Below are positions 1 to 10,650 of a stretch of DNA of 64,000 bases, piece after piece (position 1 is the stretch's first letter; every line of letters starts with the position of its first letter). A model generated the notes under the pieces. That model worked only from the letters and a program-made list of their open reading frames with translations. It searched no databases and had not been told where the DNA came from. The DNA is taken from NCBI GenBank assembly GCA_002989075.1, contig PSQN01000015.1, positions 1,178,001 to 1,242,000 of the forward strand. The letters are read 5' to 3'. This DNA is from Arthonia radiata (Eukaryota > Ascomycota > Arthoniomycetes > Arthoniales > Arthoniaceae). The position numbers and the translations under genes are program-made.

Positions 1-1115
1 AAGAAGAGCGGCGGGACAGGAATAGATGGTGGGAAGACATGCTCGGGCGGAATGGTCACTGGCGAAGAGCTTTGTTGCGGTGGACACTCATACTCGCCGT
101 GATAGGCGCCGCTACATGGTTTTGGTTCTGGCAGAAGCAAGTCGGTGAGTTGAACCCTTTTACCCGAAGTTAGCGCGCATGCGTTGACAGATGGCCTCCT
201 ATAAAGAACGGACTGCGAGAGACAACGATGTACCTCCGCCGGGGCAAGTCACCAAAGCTATCGTTGCGGCCAAGACAAGGAAAGACGACGCCAGATGGAT
301 GCATGACCTCAAGCCCGACTGGACACCCTACATTTACACCACCTCGAGACCTCCTGAGCGCGGCTACAAGCTCAAACCTCCCGCATACCGTGGCCGCGAA
401 TCTCTCATCTACCTCACCTTCATCATTGACAATTACGACGATCTCCCCGAATACGTTGCCTTTGTCCACGCCGGCCCGGATCAATGGCACAATGACCTCT
501 TAGGACCGAAGACCTCCAAAATCCTGCAGAACATTCGCTTAGATACCGCAAAAAGAAAAGGCTACCTCAATCTGCGATGCGAAGCAGACCCAGGCTGCCC
601 AGTTGGCGTGGACCCGTTTCATCCGACCGACACCGACATCCAGGGCAAGGATATCCGCGCTTATTTCGCGGACGTTTACATGGAGCTCTTCAACGTCCCG
701 CCAAGTCAAATACCACACGAGATTGGCAACGTCTGCTGCGGTCAGTTCGTGGTTACCAGAGAGCGAATGCGAGAAAGACCTTTGGAAGATTACATTCGTA
801 TGCGAAAATGGGGCCTGGAGACCACGGTCACAGACAGCTTTGGCATCGGCTGGGTCTTCGAGAAGGTCTGGCACATCATCTTTGGCATGCCGGCTCAGTA
901 GTAAGACCGTTCTCGGTCCTCGATATCTGTCAAAACGCATGCTAACTTTCTGCAGCTGTCCCGACGAAGATACGTGCAAATGCGACCTCCTCGGCTGGTG
1001 CGGTCCCATCCCTGAAACCTGCAAGACCACTTCTTCACCAATGGTCAAGCAGCACGAGCACATCAGCAGCTCGCCCGACCGTCACCGACGGACGGCGCAC
1101 TACCACGAGATATGA
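1..1115 (+). CDS. DUF3431 family membrane protein (5' partial)
   Basis: Three exons are visible: 3-144 (open at the left edge), 207-900 and 956-1115; together they read 331 residues without a stop. The first exon encodes a basic stretch followed by a hydrophobic segment rich in Leu, Ile and Trp, which looks like a single signal anchor. The body carries the DUF3431 hallmarks: a run ending DNYDDLPEYVAFVHAG, then WHND, and a cysteine-rich end (YCPDEDTCKCD and GWC). The last intron is convincing (GTAAGA donor, GCTAAC branch, CAG acceptor). The first is less certain: the CAG at 188-190 puts the donor GTGAGT out of frame, whereas the AAG ending at 206 restores it. Family members are fungal, often membrane anchored and of unknown biochemical role; some authors suspect glycosyltransferase-like folds, which this sequence alone does not show. 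Confidence 0.82.
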
Positions 1116-1589
1116 CCGAACCGCCACGACAGCCACGCCTTGCCGTACACTTTCCTTGTTTGAATATGCACCTTAGACAGCGAAGGCGTTTGGGCTTTGT
1201 GATGACGATAGACTTCTACATACTGCATTCTGCATAGCGAGAGTGGATTTGGACGATCGAGATGTCTTGAAGTTTTCAATCAGTGTAATAGTACGCATAC
1301 CTATTGTGGCGTCTCATAAGTAGTCAGACAGTCAATGCAGGAGGGACGCTGAGCGCTCCCTGTCCAGTGAGGCCATTTCCCGACCTGAATTCATCTGGGT
1401 CTTCCCAGGAGTAATAGTCATCCCACCGGCGAGTGTGGTCTGCACCGTGGTCACGATCACACGTAAGCTCAGGCCAAGTAGAAGGACCAGAATCAATGCC
1501 ATTGCTTGGGCAATTGTATTGATCAATAGTATGTCGTCTCGGGTCACTAACCATTGCAGTGACTCTAATACCTTGAAGTCCCTGTTTCC
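1116..1589. other. Convergent 3' intergenic region
   Basis: The DUF3431 gene and CLP1 end towards each other here. No reading frame with coding character, RNA gene or repeat was seen; it presumably holds both 3' UTRs. Confidence 0.6.
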
Positions 1590-3279
1590 TCAGCCAACGA
1601 CCCCACCAACAGCACCCGGCCACCGTCCAAGCACACACGGTCCGCTTGGCAACCTCCCTCCGACCGGACACAGCACTCTCGCTCGCATCCGGCTCGCATC
1701 GACATCGACCACATAGAGGAAGCCCATCACACTTGCATCCCTCACGGTGTCCGGGCTTGCATCTTTCGCGCAGTGCTTCACCGCCAGGATGTGTTGGCTC
1801 ATCTCTGACGATATGTTGACTTTCTCTAGCATACCTAGCTGCCCGTGTGACGTCTGATCATTAGTAGGGAAAGCAGCGTCGGTGAAGCCGCCGGGTTTGA
1901 AATCGTCGCCATAGGCGTCTTCGTCTTTCTTTTGCGTGTCGTTGTTTGTGGGCGTGGGGGTCACGAAGGGTAAGCGGTAGACTGTCAGCGGGCAGTTGGA
2001 GGGTGAGATGTCGATGTTCTGCGTGTACGGTGAAAGAGGTGTTTTGGTGCCGCCGAAGAAGTAGTTCTTGACTTGCGCAGTCTGGAGGGCTGTGAGGTAA
2101 GACGAGGGTCGGGGTATCGAGCCGCCTGAGGATGGGATCTTGAGGACGTGTATGGCTTCGTCTGAGGAGGTGGCGCTGCCGTACTTGCGCTGGAGGTCGG
2201 AGTGCAGGCGTTCCGAGCCGAGCGTGAGGATGGTGGTGACTAAGACAGGCCGTCAGCATAGTTCCTGGGCACAAAGGCTGCCGATGATGGCGTTGCTGCG
2301 AAGAAAAGGCAAGGGCAATGAATAGTACAGAAAGAAGACCACGAAGCATATGCCTGTACATACTCGAGAACTCGCTAACGATATGATCAACAACCTCGTG
2401 GCCCTCCTTTTCTGCCGTCACGCTCCCTGCTAAATCGACGATGATGCCCGCGCTCTTCACATCCTCATCGTCTTCGAACCTGCTCGTCACAGCCAATGCC
2501 AGCCGTCCCACCAGACTCCTCGTGACCTCCATGTTCTCCTCAACCTTCTCATACCCATAATGATACACCACCGGCATTCTCACGCCGGTACTGCTCGGCC
2601 CAGCCACCGGACTCGTGCCCCAGCCCCCTCCCGCCGTATCTTCAACGTCCAACATCGCACCCGTCCCAAACACAGCTGCTGAGAAACATCCAGGGGGCGA
2701 CAGCATCCCCTCATGCGGATTCAAGCTGACAACACAAGGACACCTCCCCGAGCGCACCGCATACGCCGTCAAAGTCTTCACCAAACTGCTCTTCCCCGCG
2801 CCCTCCGGTCCCAGCACCAGCACCCGTGGCCCACCACTCACATCGCCCGCGCCTGCGCGATTCGCAAGCCGTGCCGCCGCCTCCTCACGTACATGCTCCA
2901 GCGCAAAATGCACATTCGCAACCACCGCGCCATTCGTCTCATCAGCGACGTACTCGCTCTCGCTCTCCCCGCTCACCTCCAACGTGCAGCCATGATGCGT
3001 GAACACCGCGCTCTTCGCGCCAGTGAACGAGTAGCTAGCTGAAGGCGCCAGGGGTGTGCCAAATATCTCAGCGGTGTTCTGGGGCGCGTCGGAGGAGGCG
3101 GAGTCGCCGGAGGTGGAGGCGTTGGGGGTGGGCAGGAGCTTGAGCGTGAGGGTTTGGGTGAAGGCGGTTTCGAAGCGGAATTCGGTGTTGGGATTTATGC
3201 GGATTGTGCGCGGGGGTGCGGTGGTGGGGTCTGTGAGGGAGGTGGTGGGGAGGGAGAGACCGAGGCCGGGGAGGGACAT
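1590..3279 (-). CDS. CLP1: mRNA cleavage and polyadenylation factor CLP1
   Basis: Exons on the minus strand are 3279-2364 and 2239-1590, split by a 124-nt intron with GTATGT donor and TTAG acceptor, giving 521 residues, normal for fungal CLP1. The N-terminal beta-rich domain is followed by a Walker A loop GPEGAGKSS at about residues 157-165, a conserved LNPHEG segment, the HYGYEK region, and IIVDLAGSV. After the intron the protein continues ITTILTLGSERLHSDL, typical of the central domain, and ends in the small C-terminal domain with CPVGGRLPSG. CLP1 is a nuclear component of cleavage factor IA that bridges the CPF complex and Pcf11 during pre-mRNA 3'-end formation. Yeast CLP1 binds ATP without known RNA kinase activity; the human protein is an RNA 5'-kinase. 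Which applies here cannot be read from sequence. The start is 399 bp from the divergent G-patch gene. Confidence 0.95.
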
Positions 3280-3678
3280 TGGGGTGGTTGTGGGAGGGAC
3301 GGTGGTTTGAGTGGTGGATGGAGGGTATGGCGAGTATCGTGCAGGTCGGATTAGGAGGACTATCGAAGCATGTTGAGAGATTTTGGGCTGTCCGTCAACG
3401 ATCTCAAAATCTGGCGCCAGCAGCTCAGAAGAATACTAGGACATGAGCTGAGGTCCAAAGAAAGCTTGATGTATTCAAAGCGCGTTTGCGGCCGCACTGC
3501 TGCTGGGCACGGGCCAGCTGTTCGTGCCAAGCATCATCGCTTTGGAGGCAACGTTCCGAATTTCCAGCAAGAGATATCCTTTTGTACAGTTTCTCTGTTT
3601 ATCCCCCGAGATGCAGGCACTCAGAAAGGCTGTGTCCTTGCTGAGTGCGTCACGGCTTAGACAACCGCGATCTCAAAT
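3280..3678. promoter_or_regulatory. Divergent promoter region, CLP1 / G-patch gene
   Basis: This 399-bp stretch separates two divergently transcribed RNA-processing genes and must hold both promoters. I saw no clear TATA box or named operator. Short open frames here have no coding character. Confidence 0.5.
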
Positions 3679-4296
3679 ATGAACCATGCAATGCGGTGGA
3701 AGAACAAGGTCAGCTTCGTAAAGCAAAGTCTTGACGACGCGTCCAGTGAGCAGCCACAATCCATCGCAAGGTCGCCACAGCCTGACTGGGGCAATTTGTA
3801 TGAGCAAGTTGTCTTCCCTAATGGTCGGCCTCAAGCAGCCACAGCAGCACGTTCAGCGGATGAAGATGCGGCGGTAACAAAATGCAAGGCTTGCGGAGTC
3901 GAGCTGACTGGAGACGAAGACGAGCAAAGAGCCCATGCCTATACTCTCGTTCATCAGCTGGCAATCGGCGCAAGTAGTCGTGCTCCTGCAGCCATCGACA
4001 GGAAGAGCAAGGGTCTGCGAATGATGGAGCGTCACGGATATGACCCTGACGAAAGAACGGGCCTTGGAGCGAAAAGTGAAGGCATGCATAAGCCAATTGA
4101 GGTCAAAGATCGTACCAGAAGAGCGGCGTTGGGAAGTAAAGACGAATATAAAAAGGAACTAAAGCGACCCAATCACGAGAAGACAGCAAAGATCGCGAAG
4201 AAAACCAAGGGTGAGAAACGCATCGCTCGAAGAGACGAACTTGATCGTGATAGTAAGAAGCACGAACAATGGTACAATGAGCTGTTCGGAAGATGA
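3679..4296 (+). CDS. Small G-patch domain protein (GPANK1-like)
   Basis: Single exon, 205 residues. A short region with CKACGVEL and a downstream HAYTLVHQL suggests a degenerate zinc-binding element around residues 70-100. It is followed by a G-patch at roughly 108-145 (SKGLRMMERHGYDPDERTGL, then GAKSEGMHKPIEVKDR), and a lysine/arginine-rich helical C-terminus ending HEQWYNELFGR. The order and the C-terminal position of the G-patch resemble the conserved half of vertebrate GPANK1, without ankyrin repeats. G-patch proteins generally bind and stimulate DEAH-box RNA helicases; the specific partner here is unknown. The ATG is the first in the open frame. It lies between CLP1 and a D-amino-acid oxidase, with no sign of co-transcription. 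Confidence 0.82.
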   Translation: MNHAMRWKNKVSFVKQSLDDASSEQPQSIARSPQPDWGNLYEQVVFPNGRPQAATAARSADEDAAVTKCKACGVELTGDEDEQRAHAYTLVHQLAIGASSRAPAAIDRKSKGLRMMERHGYDPDERTGLGAKSEGMHKPIEVKDRTRRAALGSKDEYKKELKRPNHEKTAKIAKKTKGEKRIARRDELDRDSKKHEQWYNELFGR

Positions 4297-4635
4297 GGAA
4301 CAACCTTGCGGAAGCCTGGCATCTCTACCACAACTCTTGTATGTTTCTAGGTGCGCGAGGAAATGCGCCATGAAGGTGGGTCCCACGCCCCTCGTGGTTG
4401 AGTGAAGTGTCAAGATACGATTACACCGCGTACGCAGTTTGTATATTGAATGACTCTCCACGTACGGCGAAATGCCTGCAATGACGGACACGACGGAAGC
4501 TCCCCACTAGGAAGCTCGGAGTCGGTGTCGGACCATTAGCGCAACTGCAAACTCAGAGATAACATTGCAATACGGCGAACTAGGTCTGTATATGAAGCCT
4601 CGTGCTGCTTCCTTAATAAGTCAACCATCACAGAA
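4297..4635. other. Intergenic region upstream of the D-amino-acid oxidase gene
   Basis: 339 bp between two same-strand genes. Nothing recognisable beyond presumed 3' UTR and promoter sequence. Confidence 0.5.
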
Positions 4636-5936
4636 ATGCAAGACATCAAGGTTGTTGTGATCGGCGCAGGCGTGATCGGTCTTACAACAGCTCTCTTGCT
4701 GGCTGAAGATGAACAGAACTTTAGCATCACGGTAGTTGGGAAGCATATGCCTGGCGACTCTGATATCGAATACGCTTCACCATGGGCGGGTGCGAATTGG
4801 TCAGCGTAAGCTAAGACTCGTGTAGTGGAAAGGGGTTCACGTTTAGCACGCGTTTTGCTTGAGCATGAAGAGTTTATCCAGGCAGCAATATGCTGTCTGT
4901 ACTATGCTAATAGCTACTATACAGCGGCGCTTCCAAGCGTGCCGGCAATCTGCGCTCATATGAGATTGAAACATTCCCGAAACTGGCACACCTGGCAAAA
5001 CACCATCCAGAAGCGGGCATTCACTTCCAAGATCAAGTGACCTACCTGCGTGAGTCCACGCCAGAAGATCGCGAGCCATGGTATAAAGACTTGGCCTATG
5101 ATTTCCAGCACTACGATGATCCAAATCATCCCAATGCTGCCCGGTACGGTGCAAACGGCAAGTTCCCACAGGATCTGAAAGCCATCAACACTACGACCGG
5201 TGTTTGCATCAATTCCGCGGTATACACACATTGGCTACTCTCGAAATGCTTAGCTAAAGGCGTTATCGTCAAGCGCGCAGACCTCAGTCACTTGCTCGAC
5301 GCCGCCTCACTCCATCACTCCTCTGCACCGGCTCAAGTCATTTTCAACTGCACTGGTCTAGGGGCGCGCAATCTGCGCGGTGTCACAACATCGTCAACCT
5401 CAGTTGATCCAAGTATGCCGCAAGGCGACCCGGCTGTCTTTCCCATTCGAGGGCAGATTGTCCTCGTGCGCAACTCACCAGGCGTCATGGCCGACTCTCC
5501 AACACGATTAGACGTTCCTACTGAGGTCACGTACGTGATGGAGCGTGGCGCTGGAGGTGGTACGGTGATCGGGGGTTCGTATCAGCCCTATAATTGGGAG
5601 TCCAGTGTCGACGCGAATCTGGCGAACAGGATCATGAGCAGAGCAATCGAAATGGCGCCGAGCCTGGTGAGTGAGGACGCTGTGCAAAGAATCAGTGGAA
5701 AGAAGGAGGACAAGAAAGGCGTAGATGGTCTCAGCATCATACGGCACGGTGTAGGCTTGAGACCAAGCAGGGAAGGCGGTGCGAGGATCGAGAGTGTGAA
5801 AATGGGGGACCAGGTGGTTGTGCATCAATATGGGCACGGAGGAGCTGGGTATCAGAGTAGCTATGGCACTGCGAGGCATGCCATCGAGTTGATGAAGGAG
5901 ATGCTTGCGGACGGCAAGCAGAAGGCAAAACTATAG
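4636..5936 (+). CDS. D-amino-acid oxidase, peroxisomal
   Basis: Two exons, 4636-4805 and 4925-5936, separated by a 119-nt intron (GTAAGC donor, GCTAAT branch, ACAG acceptor), encode 393 residues. The N-terminus is a classical FAD-binding Rossmann motif, [17 protein letters not shown], followed by the PWAGANWS segment. The middle contains the [13 protein letters not shown] flavin loop, and the C-terminus has the family signature [18 protein letters not shown]. The protein ends KQKAKL, whose last three residues AKL are an acceptable type 1 peroxisomal targeting signal. D-amino-acid oxidases deaminate neutral or basic D-amino acids to 2-oxo acids, producing ammonia and hydrogen peroxide, which fits peroxisomal location. 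Substrate preference, including the possibility of a D-aspartate oxidase, cannot be decided. At 393 residues it is slightly longer than the usual 340-370. Confidence 0.93.
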
Positions 5937-6173
5937 CTCTACAGTTCAGGGTTGGTGCGATATGTCTGCATGTCTGCATGTGAATTCTGAGGATTACTTT
6001 GCCAAGACTTCGTTCTCCAACTGTCTCATGCTTCCTCCGCGCCCTGTTCACCTTTCACATCAACAATTATATCCCGCCTTGCTTTCGCATCTAGAAACGT
6101 CGTGGAACAAGTTTTCTGATGATTATACAGCTCTGAAATATCAAAACAGCTAGCGAAGCCGCAGCGCCGCACG

Positions 6174-8137
6174 ATGTCTACTAAGGATGACGAAAGGAAG
6201 CAAACAAACCCAGGCCTGTCGGCTTTCGCTAGCTTGCTAGATCCAAACGGCACTGGAATCTCCAAAAGCCCAGTACTCTACGAGAAACAGGACTCTGCGG
6301 AGCAAAAGGACGATAAACCATTGACATGTGAGAACCTATGAAGAGCCAGCCGCTTGCTGGTCGTAGCGTACGACGGGCTTTTCAAGACTAATATCTATCC
6401 TGCTTCTTCAGCCGCTTCACTTGCTTTCAAACCTGTCAAACGACCGCAAATTAAGCACCCTGCCAAGCCGCGACCTGGCACAGTCATTTCAAAGCCGCCA
6501 ACACTTTACAAGCAGGACTCAGCACCACTACCAACAGATGACAACACGGCCGTCCCCACAATAGCCCCTGCGGACTCCTCCCCTCCACCAGCACAGAATG
6601 CTAATCATAAACCTACACTCCAGGACTGGATGGACACCATGCCCGAAGACGAAGATGCAGCAGCAGCTTACGCCGCAGCAAAACAGCAGAACCGCAACGG
6701 CGGACGCAATGCGCGCAAGCGAAAGCGCGAGAAAGAGAAGGCTGCTAGGGCCACAGAAGAAGCTGAGCTGACAAATTGGAAGGCGCCGTACGATCCAAGC
6801 ATGCCAAACCGATATCAGCTCTTCAAGGGCAGCGATGAATTCTACGACATGGTTGATGAATGGAAAGAGTTTCTGCACAGTCGTGCACGCGCCACGGGCA
6901 GAGCACGCGACATGGGCAACAATTCACGACAAGCAGTAGATGCTGCGCAGAGGAATCCTGCGTTTGCGCCTCCTTCCGAGATGTCGTTCGCGCCGCCAGC
7001 AGCATATGACGAAGACGAGAAGCGTAAGAGTATACCAATCTTTATTTCTATCACCCTTCAAGCGCTCCGCATACTGACCGAAATCAGCGGGCGAAGATGA
7101 AGAGCCTTATGAGCCGCCGCCGCCACCGCCGCCCCCCGGCATGCGCAATGACCCATCAGGCGAAGATGCGTACGCTCGGCGCAAAGCATTGGCCGATGGA
7201 AGCCAGCTTTCACCTCCACCTGCCTCGGCTGTTAATGAAGACGAGGACATGGACGACTACGAGCCGCCTCCACCACCACCACCTCCCTCTGCACCCAGCC
7301 CCGCAGCAGCTGCGCCAGGCAGTATCTCAAGAGAGCCTGTGCGCTATGAAGTTCCGCCCACAGCACCTGGTTCTATCTCGAAAGAGCCGGTCCGATACGA
7401 TAACTCACCACCGTCTCCTGTTGATGCCCCAATGGAGGATGCGCCACCTGCTGACAACCTACCACAGCCTTCGTCAAAGCGGCCGGGTCAAAAGGACTTC
7501 GCAAAGCGCATGCTTGCGAAAATGGGCTGGCAAGAAGGCAGTGGCCTTGGTGCTCAAGGTATGATGCTATCTGAACTCCCCTTAAAGCTCCGGCATGAAG
7601 CTACTGCGTCTCTAGAATACTACTCGCCAAGGTGCACCACTGACAGTAGCCCTCCCAGGCACGGGTATCGCTACACCGCTCTCTGTAAAGCTTGACAAAC
7701 GGCTGAAGCGATTTGACGCACAAGGTGGCAGCTTCATCGGCCCCGTCGGCAAAGGCCGCATCATGGGCGGTAAGTTGAGCAAGGAGGGCAAAGCCGCGGA
7801 ACAGCTGGCCAAAGAAGAGGCCGAGCGCATTGGAGAGCTTAGCGAGGTTGTGGCGCTTGATCACATGCTTGACGGCCAGGATCTCGAGGAAGTGATTACA
7901 GAGCTCAATTTTTACCAAGAGCTAGGTGACGAATGTGGTGAGAAGTACGGGCGGGTCGAGCGAGTCTACGTTCAGCGACAGGGTGACGACCGCGGCAGAG
8001 TGTTCGTGAAGTTCACAGAGAAGATGAGTGCTATGCGTGCACTGCAGGGGTATGAAGGGCGCGAATACGGCGGTAACATGATTGAAGCTCGATACTTCAA
8101 TCCGCAGAAGTTCGAGCGTGAAGTGATGGGAATGTGA
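6174..8137 (+). CDS. SPF45/RBM17-like splicing factor (G-patch plus UHM)
   Basis: Four exons, 6174-6327, 6412-7023, 7088-7558 and 7659-8137, encode 571 residues; all three introns restore frame. The N-terminal half is disordered, with an early ASLLDPNGTG element, a basic RKRKREKEK cluster and proline runs near residues 260 and 310. A G-patch lies at about 390-435 (FAKRMLAKMGWQEGSGLGAQ, then GTGIATPL). The C-terminal RRM at about 470-565 is of the U2AF-homology (UHM) type: VVALDHMLD at the start and FVKFTEKMSAMRAL as RNP1-like strand. This order, G-patch then C-terminal UHM, is that of SPF45 (RBM17), a nuclear factor acting at 3' splice-site choice through UHM-ULM contacts with SF1, SF3B1 or U2AF. 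The UHM Arg-X-Phe position reads R-E-Y here, which may alter ligand binding. Domain identification is firm; orthology to human SPF45 is inferred from layout. Confidence 0.9.
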
Positions 8138-8728
8138 GAGGCCTTGAGGAGTGCCATGAGAAGATGCAGACGCTAAGACACGCGTTGGAGCACAAGATCA
8201 AGGCTCGGGCAAAGACCTCACGTTGAGCGGCCTAGACTATAGAGTCTGCTGGGAGCTTGACCTCGTTGAATAATGCAATCAGTGGCCCTGACGCCTTTCC
8301 AAATCGGGACGTCTAGCGGACGACTTGAACTGCGTACATTCACGGACTTCCCTGAATTCCTGTGCTCGTTCTTCAGTCCCTCTTTTGCAGAATTCTTATG
8401 GCTCAATGTCAACACTCACTGGTAGTTGGATCGTGCCTGACTACTTTGTACAATTTGACCAGCCGTCCTAGTAATATTTTAAAATCTCCCCACCATATCA
8501 GTACTACCACTTAACGATTGACAGCCTCCCTTCGCTTGACTTCGCCGTAAGTGAGAGAGACAGCGGCGACCGTCTCAACATGCTGTAAAGCCTATCAAGC
8601 CCATAGCCGCGACAAAAACAGCGCAGTCCGCAAACCCCAACACCAACACATCCCCAGAAGAACCAACCACTATTCGGCGACGCACGTCTTCGCTCACCTC
8701 ACCGGGTGAGCCTCCCTCGCGAGCGGCA
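8138..8728. promoter_or_regulatory. Upstream region of MNN9
   Basis: 591 bp without a supported gene. A GTAAGT at about 8547 could start a 5' UTR intron. An open frame runs from 8555 into the MNN9 frame but has no ATG before 8729, so an additional upstream coding exon is possible and unproven. Confidence 0.4.
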
Positions 8729-9999
8729 ATGCTGCTACCGCGAGGGGCCACGTGGATAAATGCGCGTGCGCGGCTACCCCCGTGGGAAGGAATACAGCAT
8801 TATCTGAGGAGACCGCGATATGCGCTGGCCGCTGTTGGGACCTTTATATTTCTAATGTGGATGCTTTTTGGAGGCACGAAGCCTGAACGGTACGGAAGAA
8901 ATTGCGAGGACAATGCAAGAGCACGTACTGACATCTGAATAGATACACCTGTTGGGGGCCTGCCATCTCCCCGTTTGACATGAACCCCGCCGACTCCGCG
9001 CGCTGGCACGCACAACTACAGACCCCTATCCTCGTCAACCACCACGAGCCAGTCGAAGTCTCTGCTCCAGGCATTCGCCACGTTGACCTCAACCCTCTTC
9101 GCTCCACACCCCGTGCCATCGAACGCCGCGAGCGCGTCCTTCTCCTCACACCTCTCAAAGACGCATCTTGGTACTTCCACCACTATTTCTCACTCCTAAA
9201 AGATCTCACATACCCACACGAGCTCATCGATCTCGGCTTCCTCGTCGGCGACAGCAGCGACGAGACCCGCGCAATTCTCGCCAAAGAGCTCGATCGCCTC
9301 CAATCCGACGAAAAAGTCGCCTTCCGCAGCGCCCTAATCATCGAGCGCGACTTCGGCTCCATGCTCCCACAGGACGTCGAGTCCCGTCACGGCTACAAGG
9401 CGCAAGCGCCCCGCCGAAAGATGCTCGGACGCGTCCGCAACTACCTGCTCGCGTCTGCGCTCAAGCCTGAGCATTCTTGGGTCTACTGGCGTGACCTTGA
9501 TATCGACGAGGGGCCTTCTACTATCATTGAGGACCTCATCTCCCACGATCGCGACGTTATCGTCCCCAACGTCTGGTTCCACCGCTACCACCTCCTCGAC
9601 GGCACGAAGGTCGACTACGATATCGAAGGCCGCTTTGACTATAACTCCTGGGTCGAGTCCGCGCACGCGCTCAAGCTCGCGGACTCCCTACCGAAAGACG
9701 TCGTCATCGCTGAGGGGTACAAGGAGTTCGAGACGAAGCGAACTCACATGTGCAAGATGGGGAACTACACGCTCGATCAGGATGAGGAGATGGAGCTGGA
9801 CGGTATTGGCGGGGTCAGTATCATGGTGAAGGCCGATGTGCATAGGAGTGGCATCAACTTTCCGGCATATGCGTTCGAGAATCAGGCGGAGACGGAGGGG
9901 TTTGCGAAGATGGCGAAGCGCGCGGGGTATGGGGTGTTTGGGCTGCCGAATTATGTGGTTTGGCACATTGATACGGATGAGAAACCGGGGAACGCTTGA
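8729..9999 (+). CDS. MNN9: Mannan polymerase subunit MNN9 (alpha-1,6-mannosyltransferase)
   Basis: Two exons, 8729-8889 and 8943-9999, joined across a 53-nt intron with a CTGAC branch point, encode 405 residues. It is a type II Golgi membrane protein: a short basic N-terminus, one hydrophobic anchor at about 30-48, then a lumenal Anp1-family glycosyltransferase domain. Recognisable blocks are LTPLKDASWYFHHYF, YPHELIDLGFLVGD, the aspartate-rich motif YWRDLDIDEGP, IIVPNVWFHRY-like text, and a C-terminus ending NYVVWHIDTDEKPGNA that is nearly invariant in MNN9. MNN9 takes part in both M-Pol I (with VAN1) and M-Pol II (with ANP1 and others), extending the alpha-1,6-mannan backbone of N-glycans from GDP-mannose. 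The start was taken at the first in-frame ATG; the upstream frame is open but lacks one. A paralogous partner subunit, ANP1, lies 7 kb downstream on the same strand. Confidence 0.93.
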
Positions 10000-10650
10000 T
10001 GGCTCACGCGATGGGCGTGCATGAAGGTCCGAAGTATCGTAGAAGGCGCCGGAACCAATACTTACCGAGCGTATTGCAACAGTGACGGGGCCTGGTGGTG
10101 GCACAGTGAGCAGCAAGCCGGCCGTGCATACTAGGCGAAGATGAAGAGAAGCTGAGTGTCTGCTGTCAGCAGCATGGTCGCCTACACAGTCCTCTGATGA
10201 ATTCGAGTTCATCTGCAACGCGCATTTGGAGAGGAGACGCCTGGTGGCTCGCCTCGACAGACAGCCCTGGCGAAGCCCGAAGCTGCGGTCTTCAGTCGGA
10301 CTGCGGCGCGAATCCCAACGTTGGCCAGAGTTTTGGAGAGCGCCCAGGCCGTTGCTTCGAGCCCGCCACGACGGCGCAAGAGCGAGCAAGCCACCGTTGG
10401 CGTAACGGGGTGACGCACGAGGCAGTGAGCAGAACACATTCTCGAGATAGCCGTGCAAAACCTGCACCCAATGTATAAGATAGGCTGAGGAGTAATATGG
10501 AAAGAGAGCCGAGGTTGAGATTGACGTTTGACGCCCCATAGAAGAGGGTGTGACACATAATTGTACAAAGACGTACACCAGCAGGAGCATAACAGCGCAG
10601 ACTTGTTAATCATAGCATTCTAATACATCAGTCTAAGGCGCTCAGTCCAT
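10000..10650. other. Convergent 3' intergenic region, MNN9 / MFS
   Basis: 651 bp between convergent genes. The open frames on both strands look like chance overlaps; no RNA gene or repeat was seen. Confidence 0.5.

Noticed and set aside
9688-10590. 300-residue frame antisense to the end of MNN9
   Set aside because: It overlaps strongly conserved MNN9 coding sequence and has no recognisable domain.
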